A DNA stretch of 64,000 nucleotides from Cytobacillus praedii (GCF_001439605.1 NZ_LMBX01000023.1:1-64000); one strand, 5' to 3'. Positions 42,644 through 52,400 are shown, counted from the stretch's first letter. Program-made: numbers and translations. The notes: a model not told the origin generated them from the sequence alone.

Positions 42644-45600
42644 TTACAACAAGAGCATGGCGCTACTTGTTCTTGGTAATGTTGGCGGTCTTTCCCCGCC
42701 GCCAGGGTCACCAACGATAACTGTTACCTTCACTGTGTTCTCACCATAGGTGACGGTCATTTCTGTGACTCCTGCTTTCTTGGCAGTGATTACACCATTC
42801 TGAACCGTTGCAGTGCTTTCGTTTGCCACTTTGTACGCAGCTTTAGCTGTTACATCTTCTTCTGTTGTATTATCACCGATTGTTGTTACTTCCGTTACCT
42901 TTAAATTATATGTTTTTCCCTTTTCAATATATACATAAGGGCCTTTCTCACTTGAAGCTACATTTTCTAGTTTCAAGCTAGTTTCCTTATCTGGGTCAGG
43001 CTCTCCTTTAACCACTGTCACAGCTACCGTTACGGAGTTATCGCCGTAAGTAATGGTAAGTGTTGTTTCACCAGCAGCTTTTGCGGTGATGACTCCTGCA
43101 TTTGCTGTTGCAACCTTTTCATCTGCTACTGTGTAAGTGGCTTTAGCTGTTACATCTTCTTCTGTCGCTTCGTCCCCATCTTTCGTTGTTTGTGTTACTT
43201 TAATTGCCGCTGTTTGGCCTTCTTTAATCGTTACTGCAGATTGATCAACAGATAGGCTAATTTCCGGCTCTGAACCTGGCTCTCCATCCACTACAGTAAC
43301 AGCTACTTTTACTTCGTTTTTGCCATATGAGATGGTAACAGTTGTTTTGCCAGCAGCTTTTGCAGTAATGACACCTGCTTCTGCTGTTGCAATTGCTTCA
43401 TCTGCCACTGTGTAAGTAGCTTTAGCTGTCACATCTTCATCCGTTGATTGGTCGCCATCTTTCGTTGTTTGTGTTACTTTTACTGTTGCGGTTTTACCTT
43501 TTTCAATTTTCACATCTGATTTATCTACTGATAGGCTGATTTCAGCTGCTCCTTCTGCAGCGATGTCTGCTTTCCCCTTATTTCCAGCAGCATCATCTAC
43601 ATGTACTGTAACTGTATCTGCTTCTTCAGTTAGTTCGATTTCAAATGTACCGTCTTGATTTAGTGTGAATGGTACTGCAGTACCTGCTTTCCCATCGTTT
43701 GTGATGACGTAAGAAGCCTTAAGTTTTGTATTGAGTTCGTAATGAAGCCCATACGGTTTTAGGACATCATTGTAGTCAATGTACTTATCTTTTACGCTGC
43801 CTGTCAATTTATTTTCTGTTACTTTTCCCTCAATTTCAGGCTTTGTTGTTTTTACAACCACTGGGCCAACATAGTCACCGAGTACTTCTCCTGATGCTGC
43901 CTGTGCATTATAGTCAATTGTATAAAGTCCATCAGGAATCTTTTCTGCCCCAGTTCCTCCCCAAGGTCTGTATTGTCCAGTGATGCCCAATTGGTAAGAT
44001 CCTGCGCCTAATGAGTTAGCTGCATGTAAGTAACCAATATAGCCATCGCCATATTGTCCGCCTTCAGGGTTTTGAATGTCCCAAATTTCAATATAGTTGG
44101 TTAGGACATCCCCTGTAATTGTGAAGTAAAGCATAGCAGAATCTTTAATTCCATCCCCATTAAAGGATAGATCTGTTTCAGTAATTCGCATATCCTTTAT
44201 TTCTGTCGGTGCTACACCACCGAAGTCAGCAGCAAACGGCAAGGAAACATGATTTTCGCCGCCATTAATATGGATATAGCCCAAATATTCGTCTCCAGCT
44301 TTGGCTGCAGCGTTTTGCGAAGCAGTTAATGTTACGTTTAATAACTGTTCACCATTTGGTGCTAATGTAAATGAAGATTGATCAATTGTTAATGTTGCAT
44401 CAGCAAATGACTTAGTTACGTCCACTTCCACACTGAAGTTTCCACCTGCTCCTTTAAGGTCTTTCACACGAATTTGCTTCGTGACTGTAATGTCATTGTC
44501 CAGTTTTTGCGGACCAAATGTCACAGTGCCTTTTAGGTTTGGTACAATTTCACCGCTCGCATCAAGTACAGCTTCATCTTCGGCATAAGCAAGTACGCTT
44601 GGGAATGCTGCAGCATAGGCATCAACACGTCCTGCCCCTTGAGTGAAGACATCATACTTATTTGTGTTATGGATTTTTGCTGTATTAGAAAGGGCAACTT
44701 TCACATCAAACGCGTCCCAAGTTGGGTTAGCTTGTTTGATCAGTGCGGCAATTCCAGCAATATGTGGTGTTGCCATTGACGTTCCAGAAGAACGATCATA
44801 AGATTCTTCATAGCTTGCTTCAGGGAAATCCCATTTATAAGCTGGTACTGAAGACATGATATTCGTTCCAGGTGCTGTTACATCTGGTTTAATATCAAAG
44901 TTCGGTGTAGACGGACCACGAGAACTAGAATCACTGACTTCATCACCTTCAGAGCGCTCCTGGTCGAAGTTACCAAATGTGACAGTACCATTTCCTGCCT
45001 TAAGTGCCTCACGAATAGCCGTTCCATCTGTTGTAGACATATCGATTGACGGAAGGAATGCAAATGAATCACCTAAAAATACATCTGAAACGCCTGGTGC
45101 ATTTGTTCCACCTGAGGAGTTATGAATAATTGTTGCGACTGCACCGTTTTCCTTTGCATTGGCAATTTTATCAACGAATGCAATATCCCCACGGGCGATG
45201 AGAGCAACCTTTCCTTCTACATCAATGCCGTTAAAGTCAGCTTTATTACCTACTCCTGGGATAGCAACAAGCTCGAACTCACCAGCTAGTTGATTCTGTA
45301 ACTCTTGTCCAAATGTTGTACCCATAAACTTCAATTGTTTAGCAAAGCTATAGTCGTTACCAACTTTAACCGTTACTTCCCCATTGTATTGGGTTTCTGG
45401 ATTTGTTGAGTTTCCAACTGCAATTCCAAGACGTGCTGTTGATGGAGTTCCCATTGTCCCACGGTTTGGTCCATCGTTACCCGTTGCGATGACAGAGATC
45501 ACTCCAGCCATCATGGCATTGTTAATCGCAAATGATCCTCCGTCCGTTTCAGAGTTAGGGCCTCCACCAAGTGAAAGGTTTATGACATTCATTTTTTCAT

Positions 45601-46642
45601 TAACTGCATGTTCGATGGCTGCAATTATTCCTGACGACGATCCGCTTCCATATGCTCCAAGTACACGGTAAGCATATAGATCTATTTCTGGGGCAATTCC
45701 TTTAATTCCATATTCGTTGGCACCAATAGCAGCTATTGTTCCTGCAACGTGTGTACCGTGATCCGTATAGAAGGCTCGGCCCTGTGCATTGAATTCTGGC
45801 TGGTTAGCCGGGCGCTCTTTCGGTGATGTTTCACGTGCATCATTATCTGCACGTTCGCGTGTATAGGTTGAGCTATTTGGAATGAAGTTTTTTCCGCCTT
45901 TGTAGATTCCTTGGAATTCAGGATGATCCGGATCTATTCCTGTATCAAGTACAGCAACTTTGATTCCCTTTCCTTTGTACCCCTTATCCCATAGCTTCTC
46001 TATTCCTAAAAATGAGATGCTTGTGTTCATCTTTGCCTCGTAATCTACAATTTTTTCAAGGGCAGATGATGAATCTACTGGCTTTTTATCATCTGATGCA
46101 TGAACAATTGCATCTGGTTCTACTAAAGTGATACCTGTAACTTCCAGAAGTTTTTTGAGGTCATCTGCTTTTACTTTAGCAGCAAATCCATTAAGAACAG
46201 TATCATAGGCAAAACCTTTTTCAAATGTGATGCCCTTTACTTTCATTTCCCTGTCTACATTTGCTTGCTGTCTAGTTATTTTACTGCGGATTTGTGAAAT
46301 CTGTGAGTTTGATAGTGCTTTTCCTTTTAGCTCTTCTATCCCTTTTTCTAATGCTACCGGCTTTTCCGATAGATGAATGATAACTGGAATCTTTTCCGTA
46401 CCTGATTTATCCTGTAAATCTTTATGCAGCTTTGGTAATCCTTCTGAGGCCTCCTGCTGCTCTGCAATTGCTGCCTTTAGCAGCATGTTTCTTTCGCTTT
46501 GTTGCTGCTGCTTAAATGCTTTCTGCTCTGTTGTTTCTGTTCCTGCTCCCGTTTCTGTCGCTGATACAGGCATTACTAGTGATAACACCATGATAAAAGC
46601 TAGGATACTGCTAAATAGCTTTGTAAACTTTCTTTTCCCCAA
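42644..46642 (-). CDS. Large secreted subtilisin-family (S8) serine protease with three C-terminal Ig-like repeats
   Basis: A 1332-residue Vpr-like protease. In order: signal peptide (1-28), inhibitor I9-type propeptide (about 80-185), S8 domain with Asp233 (VLDTGID), His295 (DHGTHVAG) and Ser622 (SSGTSMATP), an inserted PA domain (about 455-560), beta-sandwich domains (660-1030), and three bacterial Ig-like (Big) repeats at about 1034-1120, 1126-1210 and 1219-1308. The first two repeats are almost alike. The last residues, PPTLPRTSSAMLLL, look like a sorting signal that lacks the usual long hydrophobic helix and basic tail. It should degrade proteins outside the cell or at the wall. The 5' leader holds palindromes shared with the divergent gene. 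Confidence 0.92.
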   Translation of the reverse strand: MGKRKFTKLFSSILAFIMVLSLVMPVSATETGAGTETTEQKAFKQQQQSERNMLLKAAIAEQQEASEGLPKLHKDLQDKSGTEKIPVIIHLSEKPVALEKGIEELKGKALSNSQISQIRSKITRQQANVDREMKVKGITFEKGFAYDTVLNGFAAKVKADDLKKLLEVTGITLVEPDAIVHASDDKKPVDSSSALEKIVDYEAKMNTSISFLGIEKLWDKGYKGKGIKVAVLDTGIDPDHPEFQGIYKGGKNFIPNSSTYTRERADNDARETSPKERPANQPEFNAQGRAFYTDHGTHVAGTIAAIGANEYGIKGIAPEIDLYAYRVLGAYGSGSSSGIIAAIEHAVNEKMNVINLSLGGGPNSETDGGSFAINNAMMAGVISVIATGNDGPNRGTMGTPSTARLGIAVGNSTNPETQYNGEVTVKVGNDYSFAKQLKFMGTTFGQELQNQLAGEFELVAIPGVGNKADFNGIDVEGKVALIARGDIAFVDKIANAKENGAVATIIHNSSGGTNAPGVSDVFLGDSFAFLPSIDMSTTDGTAIREALKAGNGTVTFGNFDQERSEGDEVSDSSSRGPSTPNFDIKPDVTAPGTNIMSSVPAYKWDFPEASYEESYDRSSGTSMATPHIAGIAALIKQANPTWDAFDVKVALSNTAKIHNTNKYDVFTQGAGRVDAYAAAFPSVLAYAEDEAVLDASGEIVPNLKGTVTFGPQKLDNDITVTKQIRVKDLKGAGGNFSVEVDVTKSFADATLTIDQSSFTLAPNGEQLLNVTLTASQNAAAKAGDEYLGYIHINGGENHVSLPFAADFGGVAPTEIKDMRITETDLSFNGDGIKDSAMLYFTITGDVLTNYIEIWDIQNPEGGQYGDGYIGYLHAANSLGAGSYQLGITGQYRPWGGTGAEKIPDGLYTIDYNAQAASGEVLGDYVGPVVVKTTKPEIEGKVTENKLTGSVKDKYIDYNDVLKPYGLHYELNTKLKASYVITNDGKAGTAVPFTLNQDGTFEIELTEEADTVTVHVDDAAGNKGKADIAAEGAAEISLSVDKSDVKIEKGKTATVKVTQTTKDGDQSTDEDVTAKATYTVADEAIATAEAGVITAKAAGKTTVTISYGKNEVKVAVTVVDGEPGSEPEISLSVDQSAVTIKEGQTAAIKVTQTTKDGDEATEEDVTAKATYTVADEKVATANAGVITAKAAGETTLTITYGDNSVTVAVTVVKGEPDPDKETSLKLENVASSEKGPYVYIEKGKTYNLKVTEVTTIGDNTTEEDVTAKAAYKVANESTATVQNGVITAKKAGVTEMTVTYGENTVKVTVIVGDPGGGERPPTLPRTSSAMLLL

Positions 46643-46779
46643 TTGACTTTCCTCCTTCTCCTCTTTTGTCCGTTTTGACGAACACTATTAATCTATTCAC
46701 TCACCTAAAAAATAGAATCTATTTCATCCTCTTTAGTAAGAGAATGAGTAATTTTTTGATACTATTTCTAGGTTTTGAC

Positions 46780-46813
46780 GAAGAGATTTGAAGAAAAACT
46801 TTCAAATCTCTTC
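46780..46813. promoter_or_regulatory. Hairpin in protease leader region
   Basis: GAAGAGATTTGAA and TTCAAATCTCTTC form a perfect 13-bp stem with an eight-base loop, about 140 bp before the protease start. It could be an mRNA-stabilising 5' hairpin or a transcription control element. Confidence 0.55.
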
Positions 46814-46841
46814 ATTTCTCAAAGTTTGAATCCCCTCCTTC

Positions 46842-46857
46842 GTTCTTCATAAAGAAC
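46842..46857. promoter_or_regulatory. GTTCTT-N4-AAGAAC palindrome, site 1
   Basis: Perfect 6+4+6 palindrome GTTCTT CATA AAGAAC between the divergent protease and repeat-protein genes. Confidence 0.55.
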
Positions 46858-46952
46858 ATTAAGATCAAAAAAATGAAATGAAAGTAACTTCTTTCATTTA
46901 ATTGAATTATACAGCAATATTCTGAAAATAAAAACAATAAAACGAATGTTTT

Positions 46953-46968
46953 TTTCTTAATTAAGAAC
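46953..46968. promoter_or_regulatory. GTTCTT-N4-AAGAAC palindrome, site 2
   Basis: TTTCTT AATT AAGAAC; one mismatch to site 1 and the same spacing. Confidence 0.5.
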
Positions 46969-47137
46969 AAAAGAAATGTGTATAGGTGAAAAGACTTATT
47001 TCTATTATAATTCCCCTCCTCAAGTAACTAAGGTTTCAATAACACATTTACTGTTCATAATATGTTTTAATCCTATTCATATTAATGATAGAGAATGGTT
47101 GTGTTTTTATAAGAAAACCATTAGAATTATCATTATG

Positions 47138-47153
47138 GTTCTTTATTGAGAAC
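47138..47153. promoter_or_regulatory. GTTCTT-N4-AAGAAC palindrome, site 3
   Basis: GTTCTT TATT GAGAAC; one mismatch and the same spacing. It is 168 bp before the secreted repeat protein. Confidence 0.5.
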
Positions 47154-47320
47154 AAAATTTGTTCTTTCTTGCTTTAATAACTTCTGAATATGATGAAGGA
47201 TTACCGGAAGCCATTTTCAATGGCCTTGAATGCAATTATGACAGATGTGCTTTTGACTAGGTTTCCGCATAGAATTTAGTAAGTGGAAAAATCTATTTAT
47301 AAATATAGGGGGATAATACA

Positions 47321-47989
47321 ATGAACAAAAAAAAGTTACTTGGTTACATCCTGACAGGGGTACTATCATTTGGAATTGCTGGAGGAATGGGAGTATCTGC
47401 ATTCGCGACCACTACTCAGGAAAACAGTAAAGCAAAGCAATCTGCAGAATATGTAACGAATACCCTATCACAAGAGAACATTCAAAAAATCAGAGAGGAA
47501 CTAAAAGCACTAGGACTTACTGTCCCTGACCAAGTGGATAAAAATGAATATCTGGCTAATTTAGATGCAGCCACAAAAGAAAAATTAGAAGCACTTGCCG
47601 GAAAATTAAAAGCACAAAGGTTAACTTCAGAGGAAGCTCTGGAATTAAGGAAACAAAGAATTAACCTTCCAAAACAAGAAAATGCGACCGACAAGTTCAT
47701 AAATATAGATGCGGTAACAAGGGCAAAGGCGAAGGAAATTTTAGAGAAAGTATTGGCCGGAACCATGACAAACGATGTGGCCATATCAGAGCTTAAAAAA
47801 CTAGGAGTCCCCCTTCCAAATCTAGAGGAACTACGAAGCCTGCATGATCATTCAGATGCCGAAACAACGGCTAAGGTCGAAACAATTTATAAAAAACTAA
47901 AGGAAGGTACAATTACAAAAGAAGAATCTTCACTAGAAATAAGGAAACTAAGAGTTAAACCTTCAAGTCTAGGAGAACAAAGAAAATAA
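47321..47989 (+). CDS. Secreted protein with three short helical repeats, unknown function
   Basis: A 222-residue protein with a signal peptide (1-30, cleavage near SAFA|TT). The rest is charged and helical and contains three related units of about 32 residues: LEALAGKLKAQRLTSEEALE (about 89), AKEILEKVLAGTMTNDVAIS (about 133) and VETIYKKLKEGTITKEESSL (about 185), each followed by an ELRKLxVxLP-like end. The pattern K-L-x-x-G-x-(L/I)-T-x-E-E is like SHOCT-type oligomerisation motifs. No cysteines or enzyme motifs. It is divergent from the S8 protease and shares palindromes with it. Its role is unknown. Confidence 0.8.
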   Translation: MNKKKLLGYILTGVLSFGIAGGMGVSAFATTTQENSKAKQSAEYVTNTLSQENIQKIREELKALGLTVPDQVDKNEYLANLDAATKEKLEALAGKLKAQRLTSEEALELRKQRINLPKQENATDKFINIDAVTRAKAKEILEKVLAGTMTNDVAISELKKLGVPLPNLEELRSLHDHSDAETTAKVETIYKKLKEGTITKEESSLEIRKLRVKPSSLGEQRK

Positions 47990-48111
47990 CTTATATTAAG
48001 AAATATATAGTGTCTTTGTGTTAGTCCCCAAGATTTTATGAAAAGCTAAGGATTATCTGACAATGAATCGTTATTGCAGCTGGTTAATTAAACAATTAAT
48101 CCCTTTCATAG

Positions 48112-48155
48112 CAAAAGGCGAATCCCATTTTAACGATAGGAAGTCGCCTTTTATC
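48112..48155 (+). terminator. Terminator of secreted repeat protein gene
   Basis: AAAAGGCGA and TCGCCTTTT close a hairpin with a 24-base interior. The remainder of the gap up to 48395 shows nothing further that I can identify. Confidence 0.7.
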
Positions 48156-48395
48156 TTTCATGAAATTGAAAATTACAAAATATGTTTAATCCTTGGTACT
48201 ACTCGATTCTTGTTGGCATTTTCCGAATTGGCAATCTAGAACCCGTATATATATACAATTTTCACATGATCTGTTTCTTAGATAAAGTATGATATACATG
48301 GTCCATAAAGCAGCTCTAGAGCAGTTATTAAATTCTCCACTTTCGATTGGAACAAATAACTTATTCGCCTTCCCTTATCTACATTCCTTTAGAGG

Positions 48396-49775
48396 TCAAT
48401 GATTACTTTTCAACTCCAGCTTTGTAACGGCTTCCACGTGCATTGTCATCGGGAACATATCCACCGGCTGCACCTCAGCCGTTTGATATCCGCCATCTTC
48501 TAAAATTCTTAAATCCCTGGCCAATGTCCCTGGATTACAGCTAACATATACAACCTTTTTCGGTTTCATATCAATAATCGTTTGCAAAAGGGCTTCATCG
48601 CAGCCTTTTCGAGGTGGGTCCACAACTAATACATCTGCAGTATTGCCTTCGCTGTACCATTTTGGAATGACGATTTCCGCTTCTCCAACGGCAAATTCTG
48701 CATTTGTGATTCCATTAAGTTCTGCATTTCTTTTTGCATCTTCAATGGCTTCTGGTACAATTTCGACACCGAATACCCTTTTTGCTTTTCGGGCAAGGAA
48801 TAGGGAAATTGTGCCGATTCCGCAGTAGGCGTCGATGACATTTTCTTCACCGCTTAGGTCAGCGTATTCCAATGCCTTTTCGTATAATACTTTTGTCTGC
48901 TCTGGATTGACCTGATAGAAAGAACGCGCAGAAATTGCAAATTTAGTGTCACCAATGAAATCGTAAATGACTTCCTCCCCCCAAAGGACTTTTGTTTCAT
49001 CACCAAAAATGACATTCGTTTTTTTCGAATTGACGTTTTGGCAAATCGATTTCACTCCTTGAATCCGGGAAATAATTTCTTCAACAATCTTATTTTTATT
49101 CGGCAAATCCTTTGTTCTAGTAACAAGGACGATCATAACTTCCCCTGTGACAAGTCCATATCGTGCCATTATATGGCGCAGATCGCCTTTGTTCCTTCCT
49201 TCATCGTAGGCTCGGACGCCATATCGGCTGCAAATTTCTTTCACCGCTTGGACGACCTCATCGTTTTTCTCCTGCTGGATGATGCATTCCTTCATGTCGA
49301 TAATTTGATGAGTGCGCTGCTGATAAAATCCGCCAATTAATCCGCCTTCATGCTCTCCAACAGGAACTTGCGCTTTATTGCGATAGCGCCATGGATCCTT
49401 CATGCCAAGCACCGGATGAACTTTCACGTTCTCAAGCTTGCCAATGCGGGTTAACACATCTCTCACTTGCTTTTCCTTTGCTTTCAGCTGTCCATCATAG
49501 CTTAAATGCTGAAGCTGGCAGCCGCCGCACTCTTTATAAATGGGACAAGGTGCCTCGACACGATCAGGACTTTCTTCGTACGTTTCAATAAGACGACCAA
49601 AACCATAGCCTTTATTTGCTTTAATGACCTTAATCTTTGCTTTCTCTCCTGGCAGGCCATTCGGTACAAATAATGGATAGCCATCAACCTTTGCTACGCC
49701 TGCTCCTTCATGGGTCAAATCTTCAAACACAACATCTATATAATCATTTTTTTGAACTGGTACGGTTTTATTCAT
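48396..49775 (-). CDS. rlmCD: 23S rRNA (uracil-C5)-methyltransferase, RlmCD type
   Basis: A 459-residue RumA/RlmD-family enzyme that methylates uridines in 23S rRNA (positions 747 and 1939 in the Bacillus enzyme). An N-terminal TRAM domain (about 8-66) is followed by the iron-sulfur cysteines in [11 protein letters not shown], the SAM-binding region [14 protein letters not shown], and the catalytic Cys in [12 protein letters not shown]. It lies downstream of dagK, the same arrangement as in B. subtilis (yerQ-yefA). Confidence 0.94.
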   Translation of the reverse strand: MNKTVPVQKNDYIDVVFEDLTHEGAGVAKVDGYPLFVPNGLPGEKAKIKVIKANKGYGFGRLIETYEESPDRVEAPCPIYKECGGCQLQHLSYDGQLKAKEKQVRDVLTRIGKLENVKVHPVLGMKDPWRYRNKAQVPVGEHEGGLIGGFYQQRTHQIIDMKECIIQQEKNDEVVQAVKEICSRYGVRAYDEGRNKGDLRHIMARYGLVTGEVMIVLVTRTKDLPNKNKIVEEIISRIQGVKSICQNVNSKKTNVIFGDETKVLWGEEVIYDFIGDTKFAISARSFYQVNPEQTKVLYEKALEYADLSGEENVIDAYCGIGTISLFLARKAKRVFGVEIVPEAIEDAKRNAELNGITNAEFAVGEAEIVIPKWYSEGNTADVLVVDPPRKGCDEALLQTIIDMKPKKVVYVSCNPGTLARDLRILEDGGYQTAEVQPVDMFPMTMHVEAVTKLELKSNH

Positions 49776-49925
49776 TATTTTCTTCCTTTACTGATGAATG
49801 ACTAGAGAAAGTGTATCACAAATTGGGCAGGAATACGAAATGCTATTTGAATCCATCAATGTAATTACAGGCATTTTATCATTTGCAAAAAAGGATTAAG
49901 CTTTTGAAAAATAAAATTGACTTTC

Positions 49926-50012
49926 CGATAAAATAATTTCTGTTTGCAATCAAATTCATTTTTTCGCAAATAAACTTCTTTTCTCGCAAATAAAGTCTAT
50001 TACCTGCAATAT
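49926..50012. repeat. 20-bp tandem array (TCGCAAATAAA), about five units
   Basis: GCAA recurs at 49946, 49966, 49986 and 50006, exactly 20 bp apart; an earlier degenerate unit lies at 49926. The best core is TCGCAAATAAA. It lies between dagK and rlmCD. It has a different core from the arrays at 23.4 and 33.7 kb but the same design. Confidence 0.75.
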
Positions 50013-50054
50013 TACCTTAAAACTTCTTAATGATAGCGCTATACTCATTAAATA

Positions 50055-50083
50055 ATAAAAACCCGCTCCTACTCGGAGCGAGC
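50055..50083 (-). terminator. Terminator overlapping the dagK stop
   Basis: On the minus strand CGCTCC and GGAGCG pair around GAGTA and are followed by GGTTTTTATT. The stem includes the last codons of dagK. Confidence 0.75.
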
Positions 50084-51013
50084 CTCTTCTGTTCTCCATT
50101 CATCAGGTAAATCTTGTTCACGAATTTTGTTAATCGGAACGAAGACATTTAGGTGTCTGTACAAATTCACAAATTCCGCTGGAAGCAATCCGCCAAATTC
50201 ACCATCCAAATTCAACTGTACCTTTTCGTTGGAGTGTACTTTGATCCGGTTTGCCTGAGTATAAATAACATGGGGGTCGTTCACATGCTCCCCGCGTATC
50301 GCTAGTGTAGCAATACGTATAAAATCAGCTAGGTTTGTCTTTTTTAAGATTAATAAAGAGAACAGCCCATCATTGATTGACGAATCGGGTGCTAGCTTTT
50401 CAAAGCCGCCAACTGAATTCGTTAAACCAACAAGAAAAAGCATGGCCTCCCCTTCAAATAGCTTTCCATCGTATTCAATGCTTACTTCCGTCGAACGGAT
50501 CGATGGCAGCATTTCAATTCCCTTTAAATAATAGGCCAGCTGGCCGATCATCGTTTTCAGCTTGCTAGGCACTTCGTAAGTTAATTCTGTCAGCCTGCCG
50601 CCGCCAGCAATGTTAATAAAGTATTTATCATTAATGCGTCCAATATCTACAGGAATAGTGTCTCCCTGAACAATAATTTCTGTTGCTGCTACAACATCTC
50701 TTGGTATATGAAGAGCTCTCGCAAAGTCGTTTGTTGTCCCCGTTGGAATAATCCCGAGTTTTGGACGGTATTCCTGTTCAGCAAGTCCATTAACAACTTC
50801 ATTGATCGTTCCGTCTCCACCTGCTGCAATCACAAGATCATACCTGCGTTCTACCGCAACACGAGCCGCTTCCGTTGCATCGCCTTCACAAGTGGTTGCA
50901 TGACAGGAAGCTTCATATCCGGCAATCTCTAGTCTTTGCAAAACTTCTGGCAAATGTTTCTTAAACAGCTCTCGGCCTGAAGTTGGATTATAAATTATTC
51001 TTGCTCTTTTCAT
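50069..51013 (-). CDS. dagK: Diacylglycerol kinase
   Basis: A 314-residue soluble DagK (YerQ type) that phosphorylates diacylglycerol released during lipoteichoic acid synthesis. It has the DAGK catalytic motif AAGGDGTINEVVNGL, PTGTTNDFARAL and the C-terminal NLDGEFGG region. Length and start are standard. In B. subtilis it lies directly after gatB; here gatB ends at 63510, about 12.5 kb away, so the usual neighbourhood is split. Confidence 0.95.
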   Translation of the reverse strand: MKRARIIYNPTSGRELFKKHLPEVLQRLEIAGYEASCHATTCEGDATEAARVAVERRYDLVIAAGGDGTINEVVNGLAEQEYRPKLGIIPTGTTNDFARALHIPRDVVAATEIIVQGDTIPVDIGRINDKYFINIAGGGRLTELTYEVPSKLKTMIGQLAYYLKGIEMLPSIRSTEVSIEYDGKLFEGEAMLFLVGLTNSVGGFEKLAPDSSINDGLFSLLILKKTNLADFIRIATLAIRGEHVNDPHVIYTQANRIKVHSNEKVQLNLDGEFGGLLPAEFVNLYRHLNVFVPINKIREQDLPDEWRTEEARSE

Positions 51014-51124
51014 CGCCCATCATCCCTATTACTCATCTTAATTTAACTCTTCATTTTCATTTTCCCATCATTTAACATCATAACTAAATGGGTTGAACTT
51101 ATCAATTTTTATGCTATTTGACCT

Positions 51125-51330
51125 TAAAGTAAAACTTCAATCATTGGGGAGGCCTTTCATCCCAGCTGATTGTTAGTTGAACTTATCACGCTCAGAACCG
51201 CCACGTATTTGGGTCTTCGCCTGACTTGGACATCCAGTGCGTCATCGGGCTTTTACGTGCTGTTGATCCCTGCTTAGTATTTTTTGTCCTCTTCAATTTC
51301 TTGAAGTTGGGGGTCTTACAGCCCTTTTAT
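51125..51330. repeat. Structured intergenic element of unknown class
   Basis: A GC-richer block that breaks the local AT-rich pattern. On the minus strand it holds AAGTCAGGCGAAGACCC, GTGGCGGTTCTGAGC, GATAAGTTCAACTAACAATCA, and a hairpin CAATCA...GGGA / TCCCC...TGATTG. I have the impression that similar sequence occurs elsewhere in Bacillus genomes, perhaps as the end of a mobile element, but I cannot name it. There is no ORF in it. Confidence 0.5.
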
Positions 51331-51381
51331 CTGCGATAAAGAGAATTATACCCTAAATTACTCTATTCATTCACTAGAAAA

Positions 51382-51408
51382 ATACCCGAATCTCCATCCG
51401 GGTACACC
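51382..51408 (-). terminator. Terminator of the sigma-factor operon
   Basis: On the minus strand TACCCG and CGGGTA pair around a ten-base loop and are followed by five T; 12 bp after the stop at 51420. Confidence 0.85.
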
Positions 51409-51419
51409 TCTATTTTTTA

Positions 51420-52352
51420 TTAATCAACTGTGCTAAAAATCAACTGATCGCTATTCGTTATTGTCAGGCTATGCTCACCTTTGCCCGTTTGGTATGTCGC
51501 AAGTTTAATGACAGGTACTTCATATGGATGCTCGGTCGAATTTTCTTCTGTCATCTTCCACTTTTCACGATTGCCTTGAAAATCTTGTACCTCTGTCGCT
51601 GTTACTTTCACATCACTGCTATTCTGGAGCTGAACAGACAGATAAGAGGCTTCATCAATCGTCCAGTCGCTTATAAGCGTTCGCGGCTTGAGCGTGATTG
51701 AACTATTATCCCCATTTACTTCTAGCTTTACATCATTCGGAATAAGAAGTGTGGCGGACAGATCTGCGTATCTATCAAAAGGTCCAGCCGTTTCACTTGG
51801 AAGATCCTTTACCTTCACATAAAGGGTATCACCTTTCTCTTGAATCGCTACATACTCTTCTGCATTCGATAGTAGCTTTTCCTTTTTCCCTAATAAAGCT
51901 TTATATGTCCCAAACATCGTAACTTCTTTCGCTGGTGTACCTTCAATCGTTAATGGATAGCGTCCACCTGTATCTACCACAACTCTTTGAACTCCTTCAC
52001 TCAGCTGCTTTTCTAAAGCCGGCAGATCCATCGTTCTCTCTTCTCGTTTTAGTACATCATCCATCTTGTCCATAATCCCTGTTGAACTAAGTAATGCAAA
52101 GCCAATACCAACTGTACCAAGAATACCAACAAAGAAAATACTTAAAAAATCATACTTTAAAAATGGCTTCTCCTGCCGTGATAGAAATAAGAAAAGTAGT
52201 ATTTCAATCCCGAGAACAACCAAAATAATTGGCCACCAGGAAATCATTACGTGCATAAGATCCATTCCGAAAAATTGAGATAATAGAAGAAAAATACCGA
52301 GAAAAAGGAGCGAAGCCCCCATCGAAAACGTCCCGACACGCCATGTCCTCAT
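51420..52352 (-). CDS. LiaF-like membrane protein
   Basis: A 310-residue protein with three or four N-terminal membrane segments (about 8-28, 35-55, 68-92) and a C-terminal beta-rich domain outside the membrane with Asn/Asp/Thr-rich repeats (NGDNSSITLKPRT). It resembles LiaI/LiaF-type envelope-stress proteins but I cannot assign it firmly. It is the last gene of the ECF sigma operon, 48 bp after the TM2-like gene. Confidence 0.7.
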   Translation of the reverse strand: MRTWRVGTFSMGASLLFLGIFLLLSQFFGMDLMHVMISWWPIILVVLGIEILLFLFLSRQEKPFLKYDFLSIFFVGILGTVGIGFALLSSTGIMDKMDDVLKREERTMDLPALEKQLSEGVQRVVVDTGGRYPLTIEGTPAKEVTMFGTYKALLGKKEKLLSNAEEYVAIQEKGDTLYVKVKDLPSETAGPFDRYADLSATLLIPNDVKLEVNGDNSSITLKPRTLISDWTIDEASYLSVQLQNSSDVKVTATEVQDFQGNREKWKMTEENSTEHPYEVPVIKLATYQTGKGEHSLTITNSDQLIFSTVD

Positions 52353-52400
52353 TAAAATCCCGCCTTTCTATTTATAAATAACCAGCTAAAGTCCAAATGT

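Noticed and set aside
44856-46646. Several plus-strand ORFs inside the protease gene
   Set aside because: They are antisense shadows of a long, clearly coding minus-strand gene.
48769-48775. Other TGTCGAA (Spo0A-box-like) matches
   Set aside because: They fall inside coding genes such as rlmCD; a seven-base motif is expected several times by chance in 64 kb.
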